Assembly (NCBI RefSeq): GCF_001655675.1
Contig: NZ_LYRP01000012.1
Span: 62,001 to 126,000, forward strand
DNA from: Mangrovibacter phragmitis
GTDB taxonomy: Bacteria; Pseudomonadota; Gammaproteobacteria; Enterobacterales; Enterobacteriaceae
DNA: 64,000 nt
Direction: 5' to 3'
The notes beneath the pieces were generated by a model, which was given only the letters and a program-made list of their open reading frames with translations, had not been told where the DNA came from and did no database searches. The position numbers and the translations under genes are program-made. Position 1 is the first letter of the stretch. Every line of letters starts with the position of its first letter. This document shows positions 1 through 9,500 of this stretch, piece by piece.

Positions 1-59
1 GATTGCCCGCCCGCTGAAGCGAAAACACCCGGGAAAACCAAAGCGCACCACCACTGAAC

Positions 60-1247
60 TTAAACTGGTTGCTGGTGGTGATGTTGCTGGCGTAACGCCA
101 GGGGTAACCAGCAACCCAGCATCACCAGGCCCATCGCAGTCATTAACATGCCTGCACTGCTCTGGCTGGTTTGCGGTAACAGCGCAGAGAGCCAGGCCAT
201 CGACCCCGCACCCATATTTTGTAACCCGCCTACCAGCGCACCGGCAGTACCCGCTAAAAACGGAAAAGGCTCCATGGCACCACTGGTTGCTAACGGGAAA
301 ACCATTCCTGCGCCGAAGAAGAACAGCGCGGCAGGCACCAGCAGTGTCCAGATATTCATGACGCCTGCCCAACCGGGGATCCACATCAGCAAGCCTGCTC
401 CCAGGCAACTGAGCACAGCCTGCCACATCAACGTGGCAAACCGCTTTCCTGCCCGCCCTGCATACCAGGCGCCAAAAAAGGCAGCGGGAATGGGCAGAAT
501 AAACAGAATACTCACGGTAACACTGTTCAGCCCAAGTACGGCACCCATCAACACGCCTGCACAGGCTTCAAATACAGCAATACCGGCCAGGCCACCGACC
601 AGCATCAGCAGATAACAACAAAATGCGCGCTGGCTGAATAAGGTCCGATAATTACGCAGCAGTGAAGTGGGGTGAGCCGCCAGAGGGCGGGTTTCTGGCA
701 TAAAACGCGCAATACACAGCGTTACCGCCAGGCACAATAGCAACAGGAAAAGAAAACAGGCTCGCCACCCGGCAAAAGTATTAAGCACACCACCCAGTAA
801 AGGTGCTAATAACGGGCTAACCAGAATACCCATATTTAACAGGCTGTTGGCTTTACGTAACGACAACCCCTCATATAAATCCCGCGGCATGGTTCGGGCC
901 ATCACACCTGCCACGCCGGTACCCATTCCCTGTAAACCGCTCGCCAGCACCAGAACAAAAAAGTGTGGTGTTGTTGCCGCAAGGAGCGTTGCCAGCATAA
1001 ACACGCTCATTCCCACCAGAATAACCGGGCGGCGCCCTGTCCGGTCTGATATTGGGCCATAAAATAGTTGAGAAAGGCCGTAGGTCAGCAGATATGCGGC
1101 CATGACGCTTTGAATTGCGCCCTCCCGAACCTGGAAACTGGCCGCCATACTACTCATTGCCGGAATATAAATAGTTTGCGCCATCTGGCCGACACCTGTC
1201 AGCAAAATAAGCAGTATTAACTGCGGTTTATGCGTAAGCGTTTTCAT
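60..1247 (-). CDS. emrD: EmrD multidrug efflux transporter (MFS)
   Basis: This 395-residue inner-membrane protein belongs to the major facilitator superfamily and matches E. coli EmrD closely in remembered sequence, for example VGQMAQTIYIPA near the N terminus, YGPISDRTGRRPVILVGMS as the MFS loop motif, and the FPLATSGAMEPFPFLAGTAG stretch near the C terminus. EmrD is a proton-driven exporter of hydrophobic compounds and uncouplers. About twelve hydrophobic segments are visible and the length equals the E. coli protein, so it looks intact. The ATG at 1247 has no strong ribosome binding site in front of it. The GNAT gene lies upstream on the same strand with a gap of about 155 bases. The identification is firm; the substrate range is inferred from the family. 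Confidence 0.95.
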   Translation of the reverse strand: MKTLTHKPQLILLILLTGVGQMAQTIYIPAMSSMAASFQVREGAIQSVMAAYLLTYGLSQLFYGPISDRTGRRPVILVGMSVFMLATLLAATTPHFFVLVLASGLQGMGTGVAGVMARTMPRDLYEGLSLRKANSLLNMGILVSPLLAPLLGGVLNTFAGWRACFLFLLLLCLAVTLCIARFMPETRPLAAHPTSLLRNYRTLFSQRAFCCYLLMLVGGLAGIAVFEACAGVLMGAVLGLNSVTVSILFILPIPAAFFGAWYAGRAGKRFATLMWQAVLSCLGAGLLMWIPGWAGVMNIWTLLVPAALFFFGAGMVFPLATSGAMEPFPFLAGTAGALVGGLQNMGAGSMAWLSALLPQTSQSSAGMLMTAMGLVMLGCWLPLALRQQHHHQQPV

Positions 1248-1402
1248 GGAGATTGATTAGATAATTATTCTGTTAATGCAGGTTATGATTCTGCGTGATT
1301 CTTAATTTGCCGAGGAATCTACCATGAAAATATTCATGCCTCTATCCGGCCCCGATAATTCTTAACATTCCGGCGTATTTGGCTGAAAACAGATACTGGC
1401 AA

Positions 1403-1873
1403 CTATTGTTGCCAGTTGCGGTGTGCGGCTGGATAGAGGTATTTCTGGTGCGTCAGCCGTTCCTGCCCGGCTACGGGAATAAACCCCAGCTGCTGGTAAA
1501 AAGCAAAAGCCGTTTCTGGTGCGTGGGTATTGAGGTGGTGAAATCCGGCGAGCCTGGCGTGGGCTTCCAGCGCATTGACCAGAGCAAAGCCCATTTTCTG
1601 GCGGCGAAACGCCGGGCTGATATAAAGATGGCGTAATCGCGCAGCCTGTGGGTGCGTGTCGAACGGGCACTGGTTGAGGCCGCCAATACCTGCCAGCTCA
1701 TCGCCTGACCAGGCGGCCAGCAGAATTTCACCTGTTTTATTAAAACGGTTACTCCCGTCCTGCCAGTGTTGTTCAAGACGCGTGAGCATGGCAAAGCCTT
1801 CTGCCTGACTGGTTGCACAGAGTTCGGCAAAACCTCGTAGCGGCAGGGTAACAGGGGAAATCATCTTTAGCAT
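1403..1873 (-). CDS. GNAT family N-acetyltransferase
   Basis: This protein of about 156 residues has the GNAT fold signature. A beta-bulge region ending in ARLRHLYISPAFRRQKMG is the acetyl-CoA pyrophosphate-binding loop (R/Q-x-x-G-x-G/A type, here RRQKMG), and the C-terminal FAFYQQLGFIPV is the usual closing motif. It should transfer an acetyl group from acetyl-CoA to an amine; the acceptor cannot be told. The reading frame allows a GTG at 1876, ATG at 1873 and ATG at 1864; I chose 1873 without strong ribosome-site support. It lies upstream of emrD on the same strand, with no sign of a shared role. Confidence 0.8.
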   Translation of the reverse strand: MLKMISPVTLPLRGFAELCATSQAEGFAMLTRLEQHWQDGSNRFNKTGEILLAAWSGDELAGIGGLNQCPFDTHPQAARLRHLYISPAFRRQKMGFALVNALEAHARLAGFHHLNTHAPETAFAFYQQLGFIPVAGQERLTHQKYLYPAAHRNWQQ

Positions 1874-2921
1874 CACTGTCGTTCAGGCCTTTATGTGGTG
1901 GTATTGGCTGGAATACCGTGCATGCGGATTGTCTGAATTGCGTACATATTCCAGCCAGGCAAGACTGTCTGACAGGTAAACGTGATTTGTATCACGTAAG
2001 AGATGTTCTGCAGGTCAACCCTGTTATCCGAACATTATTAATTTCATTTTACCTTTCAACAAGAAAGATATATTCGGATAAAACGCATGCGAAATATATC
2101 CGCAATATTTCTATCATAGTAGAAAAGTTACTAAAAAAGCCTACCAAATATTGTAGGTATGGGCTTGTGGGGCCTCATTCCTTCGTACTATTAGGACTAT
2201 TCCTGGTTATTTTTGTAGGCATGATAAAATATGGTATGACCTATAAAATTAATACCAGATTATACACTCTTTTATGTGTGTTTTTTGTACATGTAAATGT
2301 ACTTCATACTTATAGATATTAAATATCAGTATGTTGCATAACTTTTCTGATGCATAAGCGTGTCAAAATTCCCTTGTGGACATATGTAGAGCACACAGCA
2401 GTGCCTCCAGCAAACAGCGCCTCAGTTTGTAATTACATACAAGGGATTTTGGCTCCTTAAGTAAAATATATCCATGCTAAAACCGGTGGGATGAATATAT
2501 CCATCTGGTTGTTGTGTTGCCTTTGTGGCAGTGAAAATAAAAAATAATGCTGTGCCCGGTCCTTATTGAGTAAGGTTCGTGCGGTAGCTTTGCCTTTACG
2601 CTTGTGAGTGCAGATTATTTCGTCAGTTGATTATTTCACCCCAGGGCATCACAGCACTGTGTAATAATGTTGCAAAGGTATAGTGCCAGATACGCTGGTC
2701 GATTAATCTTATACGCGTTATACCTTCAGATTGCTTACTGGCAGAGAGACCTTTAGTAGGGTTGCTCGTGGTGATGTCCCGCAATCTGTATGAAGTTTTT
2801 TATGGTTGGTTTGCCGTTATGCGCGACGGTGAAGGCAATCACTATCGTCCATGCCTGTGCATACAACGCCCCGGGTACGGCATCAAACTTTTGTCACTCC
2901 CTCTTTCAATGGAAGAATACG
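1874..2921. other. AT-rich intergenic region upstream of the T6SS operon
   Basis: About 1 kb separates the divergent GNAT gene and the first T6SS gene. Open frames here (for example 1918-2322 on plus) have no recognisable protein and no good ribosome site, so I do not call them genes. Visible features are a CRP/FNR-like palindrome at 1981-1996 and two copies of an AATATATCCAT motif near 2465 and 2494, roughly 28 bases apart. The T6SS promoter is probably here, but I could not pick a convincing -35/-10 pair. Base composition is clearly lower in GC than the flanking genes. Confidence 0.5.
1981..1996. promoter_or_regulatory. CRP/FNR-like palindrome
   Basis: The sequence CGTGATTTGTATCACG is a perfect inverted repeat with GTGA-N6-TCAC spacing, the CRP core, and it also fits the TGAT-N4-ATCA core of FNR. 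It lies about 107 bases upstream of the GNAT start and more than 900 bases upstream of the T6SS operon, so it more likely serves the GNAT promoter. It differs from the best CRP consensus by one base in each half. Confidence 0.4.
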
Positions 2922-3416
2922 ATGAAATTACGAATCGTCCTTGCTCTGTTATTTGTGTTCGGTGTGTCTGGTTGTGTGAAGCATCCACCGGCTGTGAATG
3001 ATGACACTATCGTCAGCAGCACTGTTGATGGTGTGAAACTGACTTACCGTCATGCGATTACGCCACCGACAGAATTCCACCCGATTAATGAAGAGTACCG
3101 TGCGCTGTACAAAGCCTCTGTAATGAGCCGCCCTGATTTTGGCGGTAACGTCGTGCGCTATCTGGATAACGGTGGCACTTATCAGGTCCTCGGGCGTGTT
3201 CAGGATTACTGGATGGCTGTTGCTGAACAAGGTAAAGATGAGCTGATTGGCTATGTTCCTCTGCGTGCCGTCGTGAAAAGCGATTTGTACGAATCTACCT
3301 TGCGTAAAGATCGCCCGCGTAAACGCCGTGCAGCGAAGAAAGCCAACTGTGTGTCTGTTGATAGCAACAGCCAGGCATGCAAAAACACCAACAGCGGAAC
3401 CTGGATTATTCAGTAA
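2922..3416 (+). CDS. T6SS-associated SH3-domain lipoprotein
   Basis: This is a 164-residue lipoprotein and the first gene of the T6SS operon. MKLRIVLALLFVFGVSGC is a signal peptide ending in a lipobox with the lipidated Cys at residue 18. Residues of about 60-125 look like a bacterial SH3 (SH3b) domain: ASVMSRPDFGGNVVRYL, then YQVLGRVQDYWMAVA, then ELIGYVPLRAVV. SH3b domains bind peptidoglycan or proteins, so an envelope-anchoring accessory role is likely but inferred. The C terminus is basic (RKDRPRKRRAAKK) and then carries two Cys residues that could form a disulfide. A longer frame starts at 2790, but GGAAG at 2911 sits six bases before the ATG at 2922 and the signal peptide begins there. 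tssJ follows after 23 bases. Confidence 0.75.
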   Translation: MKLRIVLALLFVFGVSGCVKHPPAVNDDTIVSSTVDGVKLTYRHAITPPTEFHPINEEYRALYKASVMSRPDFGGNVVRYLDNGGTYQVLGRVQDYWMAVAEQGKDELIGYVPLRAVVKSDLYESTLRKDRPRKRRAAKKANCVSVDSNSQACKNTNSGTWIIQ

Positions 3417-3439
3417 CCCGCTTTCATGTGTGAATCCTT

Positions 3440-3946
3440 ATGATGAAAACTCGTCTGATGCGCCAGGGACTCCTGGCGTTTTTCATGGTGGCGCTGGCAC
3501 TGTTATCAGGTTGTGTTTCTTCATCGCGCACTGTGCCTGCCAAATACAACCTGGTGTTTATGGCGCACCCGCAGATAAACCAGTCTGCACCGCTTAAAAT
3601 CCGGGTTTTTTTGCTCAAATCAGATGCTGACTTTATGTCAGCTGACTTTTATTCATTACAAAACAATCCTCAGGGCGTTCTGGGGGCCAATCTGCTTAAC
3701 AGCGATCAGTTCTTCCTGATGCCAGGCCAGCAGAATAAACAGCTGACAGGCCAGAGCACTCCGGATGCCCGTTTTATCGGCATCATGGCGGAATACCAGT
3801 CCCTTGACGGTAAAAAATGGCGTGTCTCCTTGCCGTTACCCGCGCCCAGCGAAGACAGCTTCTACAAGTTCTGGAAATGGTCGTCAGACACCCTTGAGGC
3901 GCACCTGTTCCTGGATATCAATGGCATACGCGTTGTTAACGAATAA
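3440..3946 (+). CDS. tssJ: T6SS outer-membrane lipoprotein TssJ
   Basis: This 168-residue protein has a signal peptide ending in ALLSGC (lipidated Cys near residue 25), followed by a transthyretin-like beta-sandwich domain typical of TssJ: PLKIRVFLLKSDADFMSADFY, then the QQNKQLTG stretch before the strand RFIGIMAEYQSLDGKKWR. TssJ is anchored in the inner leaflet of the outer membrane and binds the periplasmic C-terminal domain of TssM. Its place directly before tssK, tssL and tssM is the standard order. Two consecutive ATG codons (3440 and 3443) are possible starts, with no strong ribosome site for either. Confidence 0.9.
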   Translation: MMKTRLMRQGLLAFFMVALALLSGCVSSSRTVPAKYNLVFMAHPQINQSAPLKIRVFLLKSDADFMSADFYSLQNNPQGVLGANLLNSDQFFLMPGQQNKQLTGQSTPDARFIGIMAEYQSLDGKKWRVSLPLPAPSEDSFYKFWKWSSDTLEAHLFLDINGIRVVNE

Positions 3947-3970
3947 CCCGTATTACAACAGGAAAGCAGT

Positions 3971-5314
3971 ATGAACAAAGCAGAAAAGGTCGTGTGGACA
4001 GAAGGTATGTTCCTGCGTCCCCATCATTTTCAACGTGCGGAAAGCTACCTGAAAAGTCAGTTACGCGACTGGGGTATGCAAACCCGTCCGTACATGTGGG
4101 GTTTTCAGCACATTGAATTTGACGAAGCTTTACTGCGCCAGGGCTGTGTGGCGCTGAGCAGCGCAACAGGCCTGTTGCCCGACGGTACGCCCTTTTCTTT
4201 TACCCGGGCGGAAGATGGCCCGGCTCCGCTGGCTATTGGCGATAACGTGAATAACGCCCGTGTCGTTCTGGCTTTACCTGTGAGCCGTTCAGGCCGGGAA
4301 GCGGTGATTTTCAATGAAGCATCTGACTCTCTGGCGCGTTACATTGCCTGGGAAGCCGATGTTGACGATGACAATGACATGGCTGTGGGCAGCGCCACAG
4401 TCCAGTTTGGCAAATTACGCCTGCGCCTGATGCTGGAAAGTGACCTGACAGCGGAATGGACAGCGGTTGGTGTGGCGCAGGTTATCGAAAAGCGCAATGA
4501 CAACCAGGTCCGCCTGGAAAACAGCTACATTCCCCCAATGCTCAATGCCATTAACAATGAGCACTTGTTTGCTTACCTGACAGATATGCACGGCCTGCTG
4601 GCACAACGCAGCCAGCAAATCGGCCAGCGCCTGAGTAAACCTGGCCGGTTTAATACCTCAGAAATGATTGAGTTCAGCCTGCTGGCGTTAGTGAACCGCC
4701 ACCTTGGGTTATCTGAACACCTGCGCAGCCTGCCATTACTCCACCCGGAGCAATTGTGGCGTGAGTGGATTGGTTTCGCGACTGAACTTGCCTCCTGGAT
4801 GCCACAACGTGCCCCTGCCGCCGGCCTGCCGGTTTATGACCATGACGACCTGGCATGGTGCTTTAGCAAACTGATTCTGCTGTTACGCCAGGGGCTGTCG
4901 CAGGTTATGGAAGAAAGCGCGATTCAGTTGCCACTTAATGAGCGCTCTCATGGCCTGAATGTTGCCACCGTGCCGGAAACCAGCATGGTGAAAGAATTTG
5001 GTTTTGTGCTGGCAGTGCGGGCCAATGTTCCCGGCGATGCCTTGCAAACCCATTTCCCCGCACAAATGAAAATCGCGCCGGTTACCAAAATTCGCGATCT
5101 GGTACAGCTCCAGTTACCAGGCATGGTGTTGCGTGCCATGCCCGTTGCTCCACCACAAATCCCCTGGCACGCTGGTTACAGCTACTTCCAACTGGAAAAA
5201 GGCGGGGAGTTATGGAAAGAGATGGAAAAATCAGGCGCATTTGCGCTGCATCTGGCCGGTGAATTCCCCGGGCTGGATATGGAATTTTGGGCTATTCGTA
5301 GCCACGCAGAATAA
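3971..5314 (+). CDS. tssK: T6SS baseplate protein TssK
   Basis: This 447-residue cytoplasmic protein shows the conserved TssK opening KVVWTEGMFLRPHHFQR and is of normal family length. TssK trimers link the baseplate wedge (TssEFG) to the membrane complex through TssL and TssM. AGGAAAG precedes the ATG at a good distance, and the gap from tssJ is 24 bases. The C-terminal part (for example PGMVLRAMPVAPPQIPWHAG, then YSYFQLEK) matches the domain that contacts the membrane complex in the family. It appears intact. Confidence 0.96.
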   Translation: MNKAEKVVWTEGMFLRPHHFQRAESYLKSQLRDWGMQTRPYMWGFQHIEFDEALLRQGCVALSSATGLLPDGTPFSFTRAEDGPAPLAIGDNVNNARVVLALPVSRSGREAVIFNEASDSLARYIAWEADVDDDNDMAVGSATVQFGKLRLRLMLESDLTAEWTAVGVAQVIEKRNDNQVRLENSYIPPMLNAINNEHLFAYLTDMHGLLAQRSQQIGQRLSKPGRFNTSEMIEFSLLALVNRHLGLSEHLRSLPLLHPEQLWREWIGFATELASWMPQRAPAAGLPVYDHDDLAWCFSKLILLLRQGLSQVMEESAIQLPLNERSHGLNVATVPETSMVKEFGFVLAVRANVPGDALQTHFPAQMKIAPVTKIRDLVQLQLPGMVLRAMPVAPPQIPWHAGYSYFQLEKGGELWKEMEKSGAFALHLAGEFPGLDMEFWAIRSHAE

Positions 5315-5334
5315 TTCAAGGATACGCGCTAATT

Positions 5335-6573
5335 ATGCAGGAATCTCAAGCCACAGGCGGTGATGCCATGTTTGCAGGCGCCAGCAGCGCTAATCCGCTG
5401 GTGGCGGCAGCTAATCCTTTACTGAATGCCATTGTTCAAATTCGCCACTCTGTTTCACACAACGACCCGGCAGGATTACGCCAACGTCTGATAGACGAAA
5501 TGCGCCGCTTCGAAGTCCGTTGCCAGCAATCAGGCCTGGCATATGAAGTGATTGTCGGTGCGCGCTATTGCTTGTGCACCGCACTGGATGAAGCCGCCTC
5601 GCTCACGCCCTGGGGTAGCCGCAGTGTCTGGGCGGGCAGCGGTTTGCTGGTCACCTTCCATAATGAAACCTGGGGTGGTGAGAAGTTCTTCCAGTTACTG
5701 GCACGGCTTTCACAAAACCCGCGTGAGCACATCAACTTACTGGAAATGATCAACACCTGCCTGTTGCTTGGGTTCGAAGGGCGCTACCGCGTACTGGATA
5801 ACGGGCGCACGCAACTGGAAACTATTAAACAACGTTTATGGCAGATGATCCGCGGTGTGCGTGGCCAGTATGCACCAGCGCTTTCTGTCCACCCGGAAGA
5901 CCAGCCGGTGATGCGCAAATTGTGGCGCCCGGTTGTGCCATTATGGGCCTGCACCGCCCTTGCCGGGTTTATTGCCTGCCTGTTTTATATCGGCCTGAAC
6001 TGGCGTCTCGGCGATTACACCAGCCCGGTGCTTGCGGCGGTGTATCAAACCACCTTGCCCGATGTCACCATTAAAAATCCGGCACCGCGCCACCCGCCTG
6101 TCCTTAACCTGCGGGCATTCCTTAGCCCGGAAATCAAAGCTGGCCTGGTTGCAGTGCGCGATGAATCAGACCGTAGCGTGGTTATCCTCAAAGGTGATGG
6201 TTTGTTTGCTTCCGCTTCAACCGTTGTCCGCGACCGCTACAAACCGGTGATTGACCGGGTGGCAAAAGCGATGGACAGCGTCAGCGGTAAAATCCTGGTT
6301 GTTGGTTACACCGATAACGTACCCATTCGCAGTGCGCGTTTTGCCTCGAACTACGAACTGTCTCTTGCCCGTGCCCAGTCAGTCACGGACATGCTGGAAA
6401 AACAGCTTTCCCGCCCGGAACGGGTGAAAGCGGAAGGGCGTGGCGACACCAACCCGGTGGCGCCTAATAACACAGCAGAAAACCGCGCCCGTAACCGCCG
6501 GGTTGAAATCACTTTACTTGTCTCGCCGGAAAATACTCAGGCTGAGCTGAACGGCCTTGCGCAAGGAAACTAA
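5335..6573 (+). CDS. tssL: T6SS membrane protein TssL with OmpA-like peptidoglycan-binding domain
   Basis: This 412-residue protein combines a DotU/TssL cytoplasmic domain (residues of about 20-190, including EVIVGARYCLCTALDEA and WGGEKFFQLL), one membrane segment (about 203-227, PLWACTALAGFIACLFYIG), and a periplasmic OmpA-like domain (about 280-400, with VVGYTDNVPIRSARFASN, SLARAQSV and NRARNRRVEI). The OmpA-like part should bind peptidoglycan directly, so the extended type of TssL is encoded and a separate TagL anchor is not needed. TssL joins TssM and TssJ in the trans-envelope complex. It starts 20 bases after tssK and ends three bases before tssM. Confidence 0.95.
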   Translation: MQESQATGGDAMFAGASSANPLVAAANPLLNAIVQIRHSVSHNDPAGLRQRLIDEMRRFEVRCQQSGLAYEVIVGARYCLCTALDEAASLTPWGSRSVWAGSGLLVTFHNETWGGEKFFQLLARLSQNPREHINLLEMINTCLLLGFEGRYRVLDNGRTQLETIKQRLWQMIRGVRGQYAPALSVHPEDQPVMRKLWRPVVPLWACTALAGFIACLFYIGLNWRLGDYTSPVLAAVYQTTLPDVTIKNPAPRHPPVLNLRAFLSPEIKAGLVAVRDESDRSVVILKGDGLFASASTVVRDRYKPVIDRVAKAMDSVSGKILVVGYTDNVPIRSARFASNYELSLARAQSVTDMLEKQLSRPERVKAEGRGDTNPVAPNNTAENRARNRRVEITLLVSPENTQAELNGLAQGN

Positions 6574-6576
6574 AGG

Positions 6577-9500
6577 ATGTTGAGAGTTCTCCTTTCCATA
6601 CTTACAAACCGCATTTTATGGGGGTTTGTTGGGGTCACTGCATTTGCAGCGGTTATCTGGATGATTGGTCCCCTGTTCTCCATTGTGGATACCCGCCCGC
6701 TGGAATCGGTACAAAACCGGGTTATCAGCATTGGTCTTATCTATCTTGTGTGGATCCACAGCCATATCATTCCGCGGATTTATAATGCCTGGCTTAACCG
6801 CAAGATGATGGAGAACATCAACAAGAATGCGGCAGGTGAAGATACAACAGCACCGGAAAACCGCCAGCGCCTGACCAACGAAGAACAGGTTCTGGCAGAG
6901 CGTTTTAACGATGCTTCACAGTTCCTGAAAAAAGCGCATTTCAGCCGCAGCCAGCACGGCCACCCGTGGTTACAGCGTTTCAGCCAGCAGTACCTGTACC
7001 AACTGCCCTGGTATGTCATGATTGGCGCACCGGGTGCCGGGAAAACCACAGCGCTGATTAACTCCGGTCTGCAATTTCCACTGGCGGACAAATTCGGGAA
7101 AACGGCGCTGCGCGGCATAGGCGGCACCCGTAACTGTGACTGGTGGTTTACCAACGAAGCCGTCCTGCTGGATACCGCCGGGCGCTATTCAACCCATGAA
7201 AGCCAGCAAGCGCTGGATGCCAGCGAGTGGCAGCGTTTTATGGGGCTGTTACGTAAATACCGTGGCCGCCAGCCCATCAACGGCGTCATCATGACTATCA
7301 GCATTTCCGACTTGCTGACACTGTCGCCGGAAGCAATGCAACAGCAGGCAACCAATCTGCGTCAGCGCCTGGCAGAGCTTCATGAGCAACTGGGTATTCG
7401 CTTCCCGGTGTATGTGATGGTCACCAAAGCCGATTTGCTTAAAGGGTTCAGCGCGTATTTTGCCGGGCTGGATAAAGCCCAGCGTGAACAAATCTGGGGC
7501 TTTACCTTCCCCTGGTCGCAATCCAGCCTCGCCAGTTTCGACCTGATGGGCGCGTTTACTCAGGAATATGCGTTATTGCAACAACGCCTGGATGCCGGGC
7601 TACCCGATATCATGTTACAGGAAAGCGACCCGCAAACCCGTGCGGAAAGCTACCTGTTCCCACAGGAATTTGCCGCACTGCGCCCCTTGCTGGCCGATTA
7701 CCTCAGCACTGTTTTTGCCCGCTCTAACTTTGAAACCGAATTCTCTCCACGCGGCATCTACTTTGCCAGTGGTACCCAGGAAGGCCTGCCTTTCGACCGC
7801 GTAATGGGCGACCTGGCGCGCGCCCTGAACTTACCGCAGGATAACGGCGGCGACAACAAGAAACAAACCAATGATGCCTGGGACAGTGTCAGCAAAGAAG
7901 CGCCAATACCTGGCAACAAAGGCCAGAGTTACTTTATTAAAAACCTGCTGCAACGGGTGATTTTCCAGGAAGCCGGAATTGCCGGGCAAAACCGCTGGTG
8001 GGCTATTCGTAACCGGGCGGTTATCTGGTCGGGCTATGCTGCACTGGCAGCGGTGTTGGTGGTGCTGGCAGGTTTATGGCTTACCAGCTACGGCAACAAC
8101 AAAGGCTATTTAGCTGAAGTGCAGGCGAAAGTGCCGGGTGTTCAGGCGCAGAGTAAAGCATTACAGACTAACGACAACAGTGATTTGTTCGATCTCCTGC
8201 CATTCCTTAACAGCCTGCAAAATCTGCCCAAAAGCGATGCTGTGGATATTAACTCTCCGGGGATAACCTGGCGAATGGGCTTGTATCGCGGTAACGAAGT
8301 CAGCGATGCCACCCAGTCGTTATACCAAAAAGCGTTACAGGAAATGGTATTGCCAGCCGTCGCACAGCGGATTACCACCTGGCTACGTAACGACAACGGC
8401 AGCGATGTGGAATACAGCTATGAAGCGCTGAAAGCCTACCAGATGCTGTACCAACCGAAGCATTACGATGGCAAATTCCTCCATGCCTGGGTGATGTTCA
8501 ACCTGTCACGTAATTTGCCGCGCAATGTTACGCAGAATGAACTGCATCAAATGGAGTGGCACCTGACCCAACTGCTGGAAAACCAGATTCAGTCTTCGCC
8601 TTACGCCAAAGATGACGAACTTATCCAGCGCGAACAGCAATTGATTAACCAAAACCCGCTGTCTGTCAGGGTTTATGGCCGCCTGAAACGCTTGCTGGAG
8701 CACGATGATTCTCTCCAGCCCGTTTCGCTGGCAACGCTGGGCGGGCCACAAAGTGAACTGGTGTTCTCACGCAAAACAGGCAAGCCAATCACCGAAGGTG
8801 TACCAGGCCTGTATACGCCGGATGGTTACTGGAATCACTTTGAGAAACAAATCGCCAGTGTGACTGCCTCGTTACACGAAGACGATGCCTGGGTGCTTGG
8901 TGCGCCACAAAAAGAAGACCCAAAAGCCATTAATGAAGCTGTGCGCCAGCTTTATGCGCGTGATTTTATGGCTGCCTGGGATAACTACCTGGCGGATATC
9001 CAGCTGAATAACAGCGCAGACCTGACTCACCGCATTAATACGGCCCGCGTGTTATCCAGCAACAATTCACCGTTACGCCAGTTAGTCATGAACCTGAGTA
9101 AAGTGCTCACGCTTTCCCGGGCCAGTAATAATGCGCCAGAAGATAAAAAAGCCGCCGCGGATGACAACAGCAGCGCATTGACCAATTTATTTGGCGCAAC
9201 CAGCAATGGTGCTATTGCCGCAGCACAAACACCGGAACAACAAGTTACCGATCATTACGCGCCAATCATCGAACTGGCTCAGCCACTGGAAAAAGGCGGC
9301 AAAGCCATCGTGTTTGATGATTTCCTCAAACAAATTGATGACCTGTACCGTTACCTGACCGCAGTGCAGGACGCTGCAAATAGCGGCATGCCCGCACCTG
9401 GTGGCGATGCCATCAGCCGCCTGCAGGCCAGCGCAGGGCGCTTACCTGGTGGCCTCAACAATATGTTTACCAGCATGGCGGTGGGCGCAAGCTCAGATAC

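Noticed and set aside
1324-1365. Thirteen-codon frame with a GAGGAA ribosome-like site, plus strand, between GNAT and emrD
   Set aside because: Too short to support, no attenuator structure follows, and both neighbours are on the minus strand.
1918-2322. 134-residue open frame on plus in the AT-rich region
   Set aside because: No ribosome site, no domain, and composition typical of noncoding AT-rich DNA.
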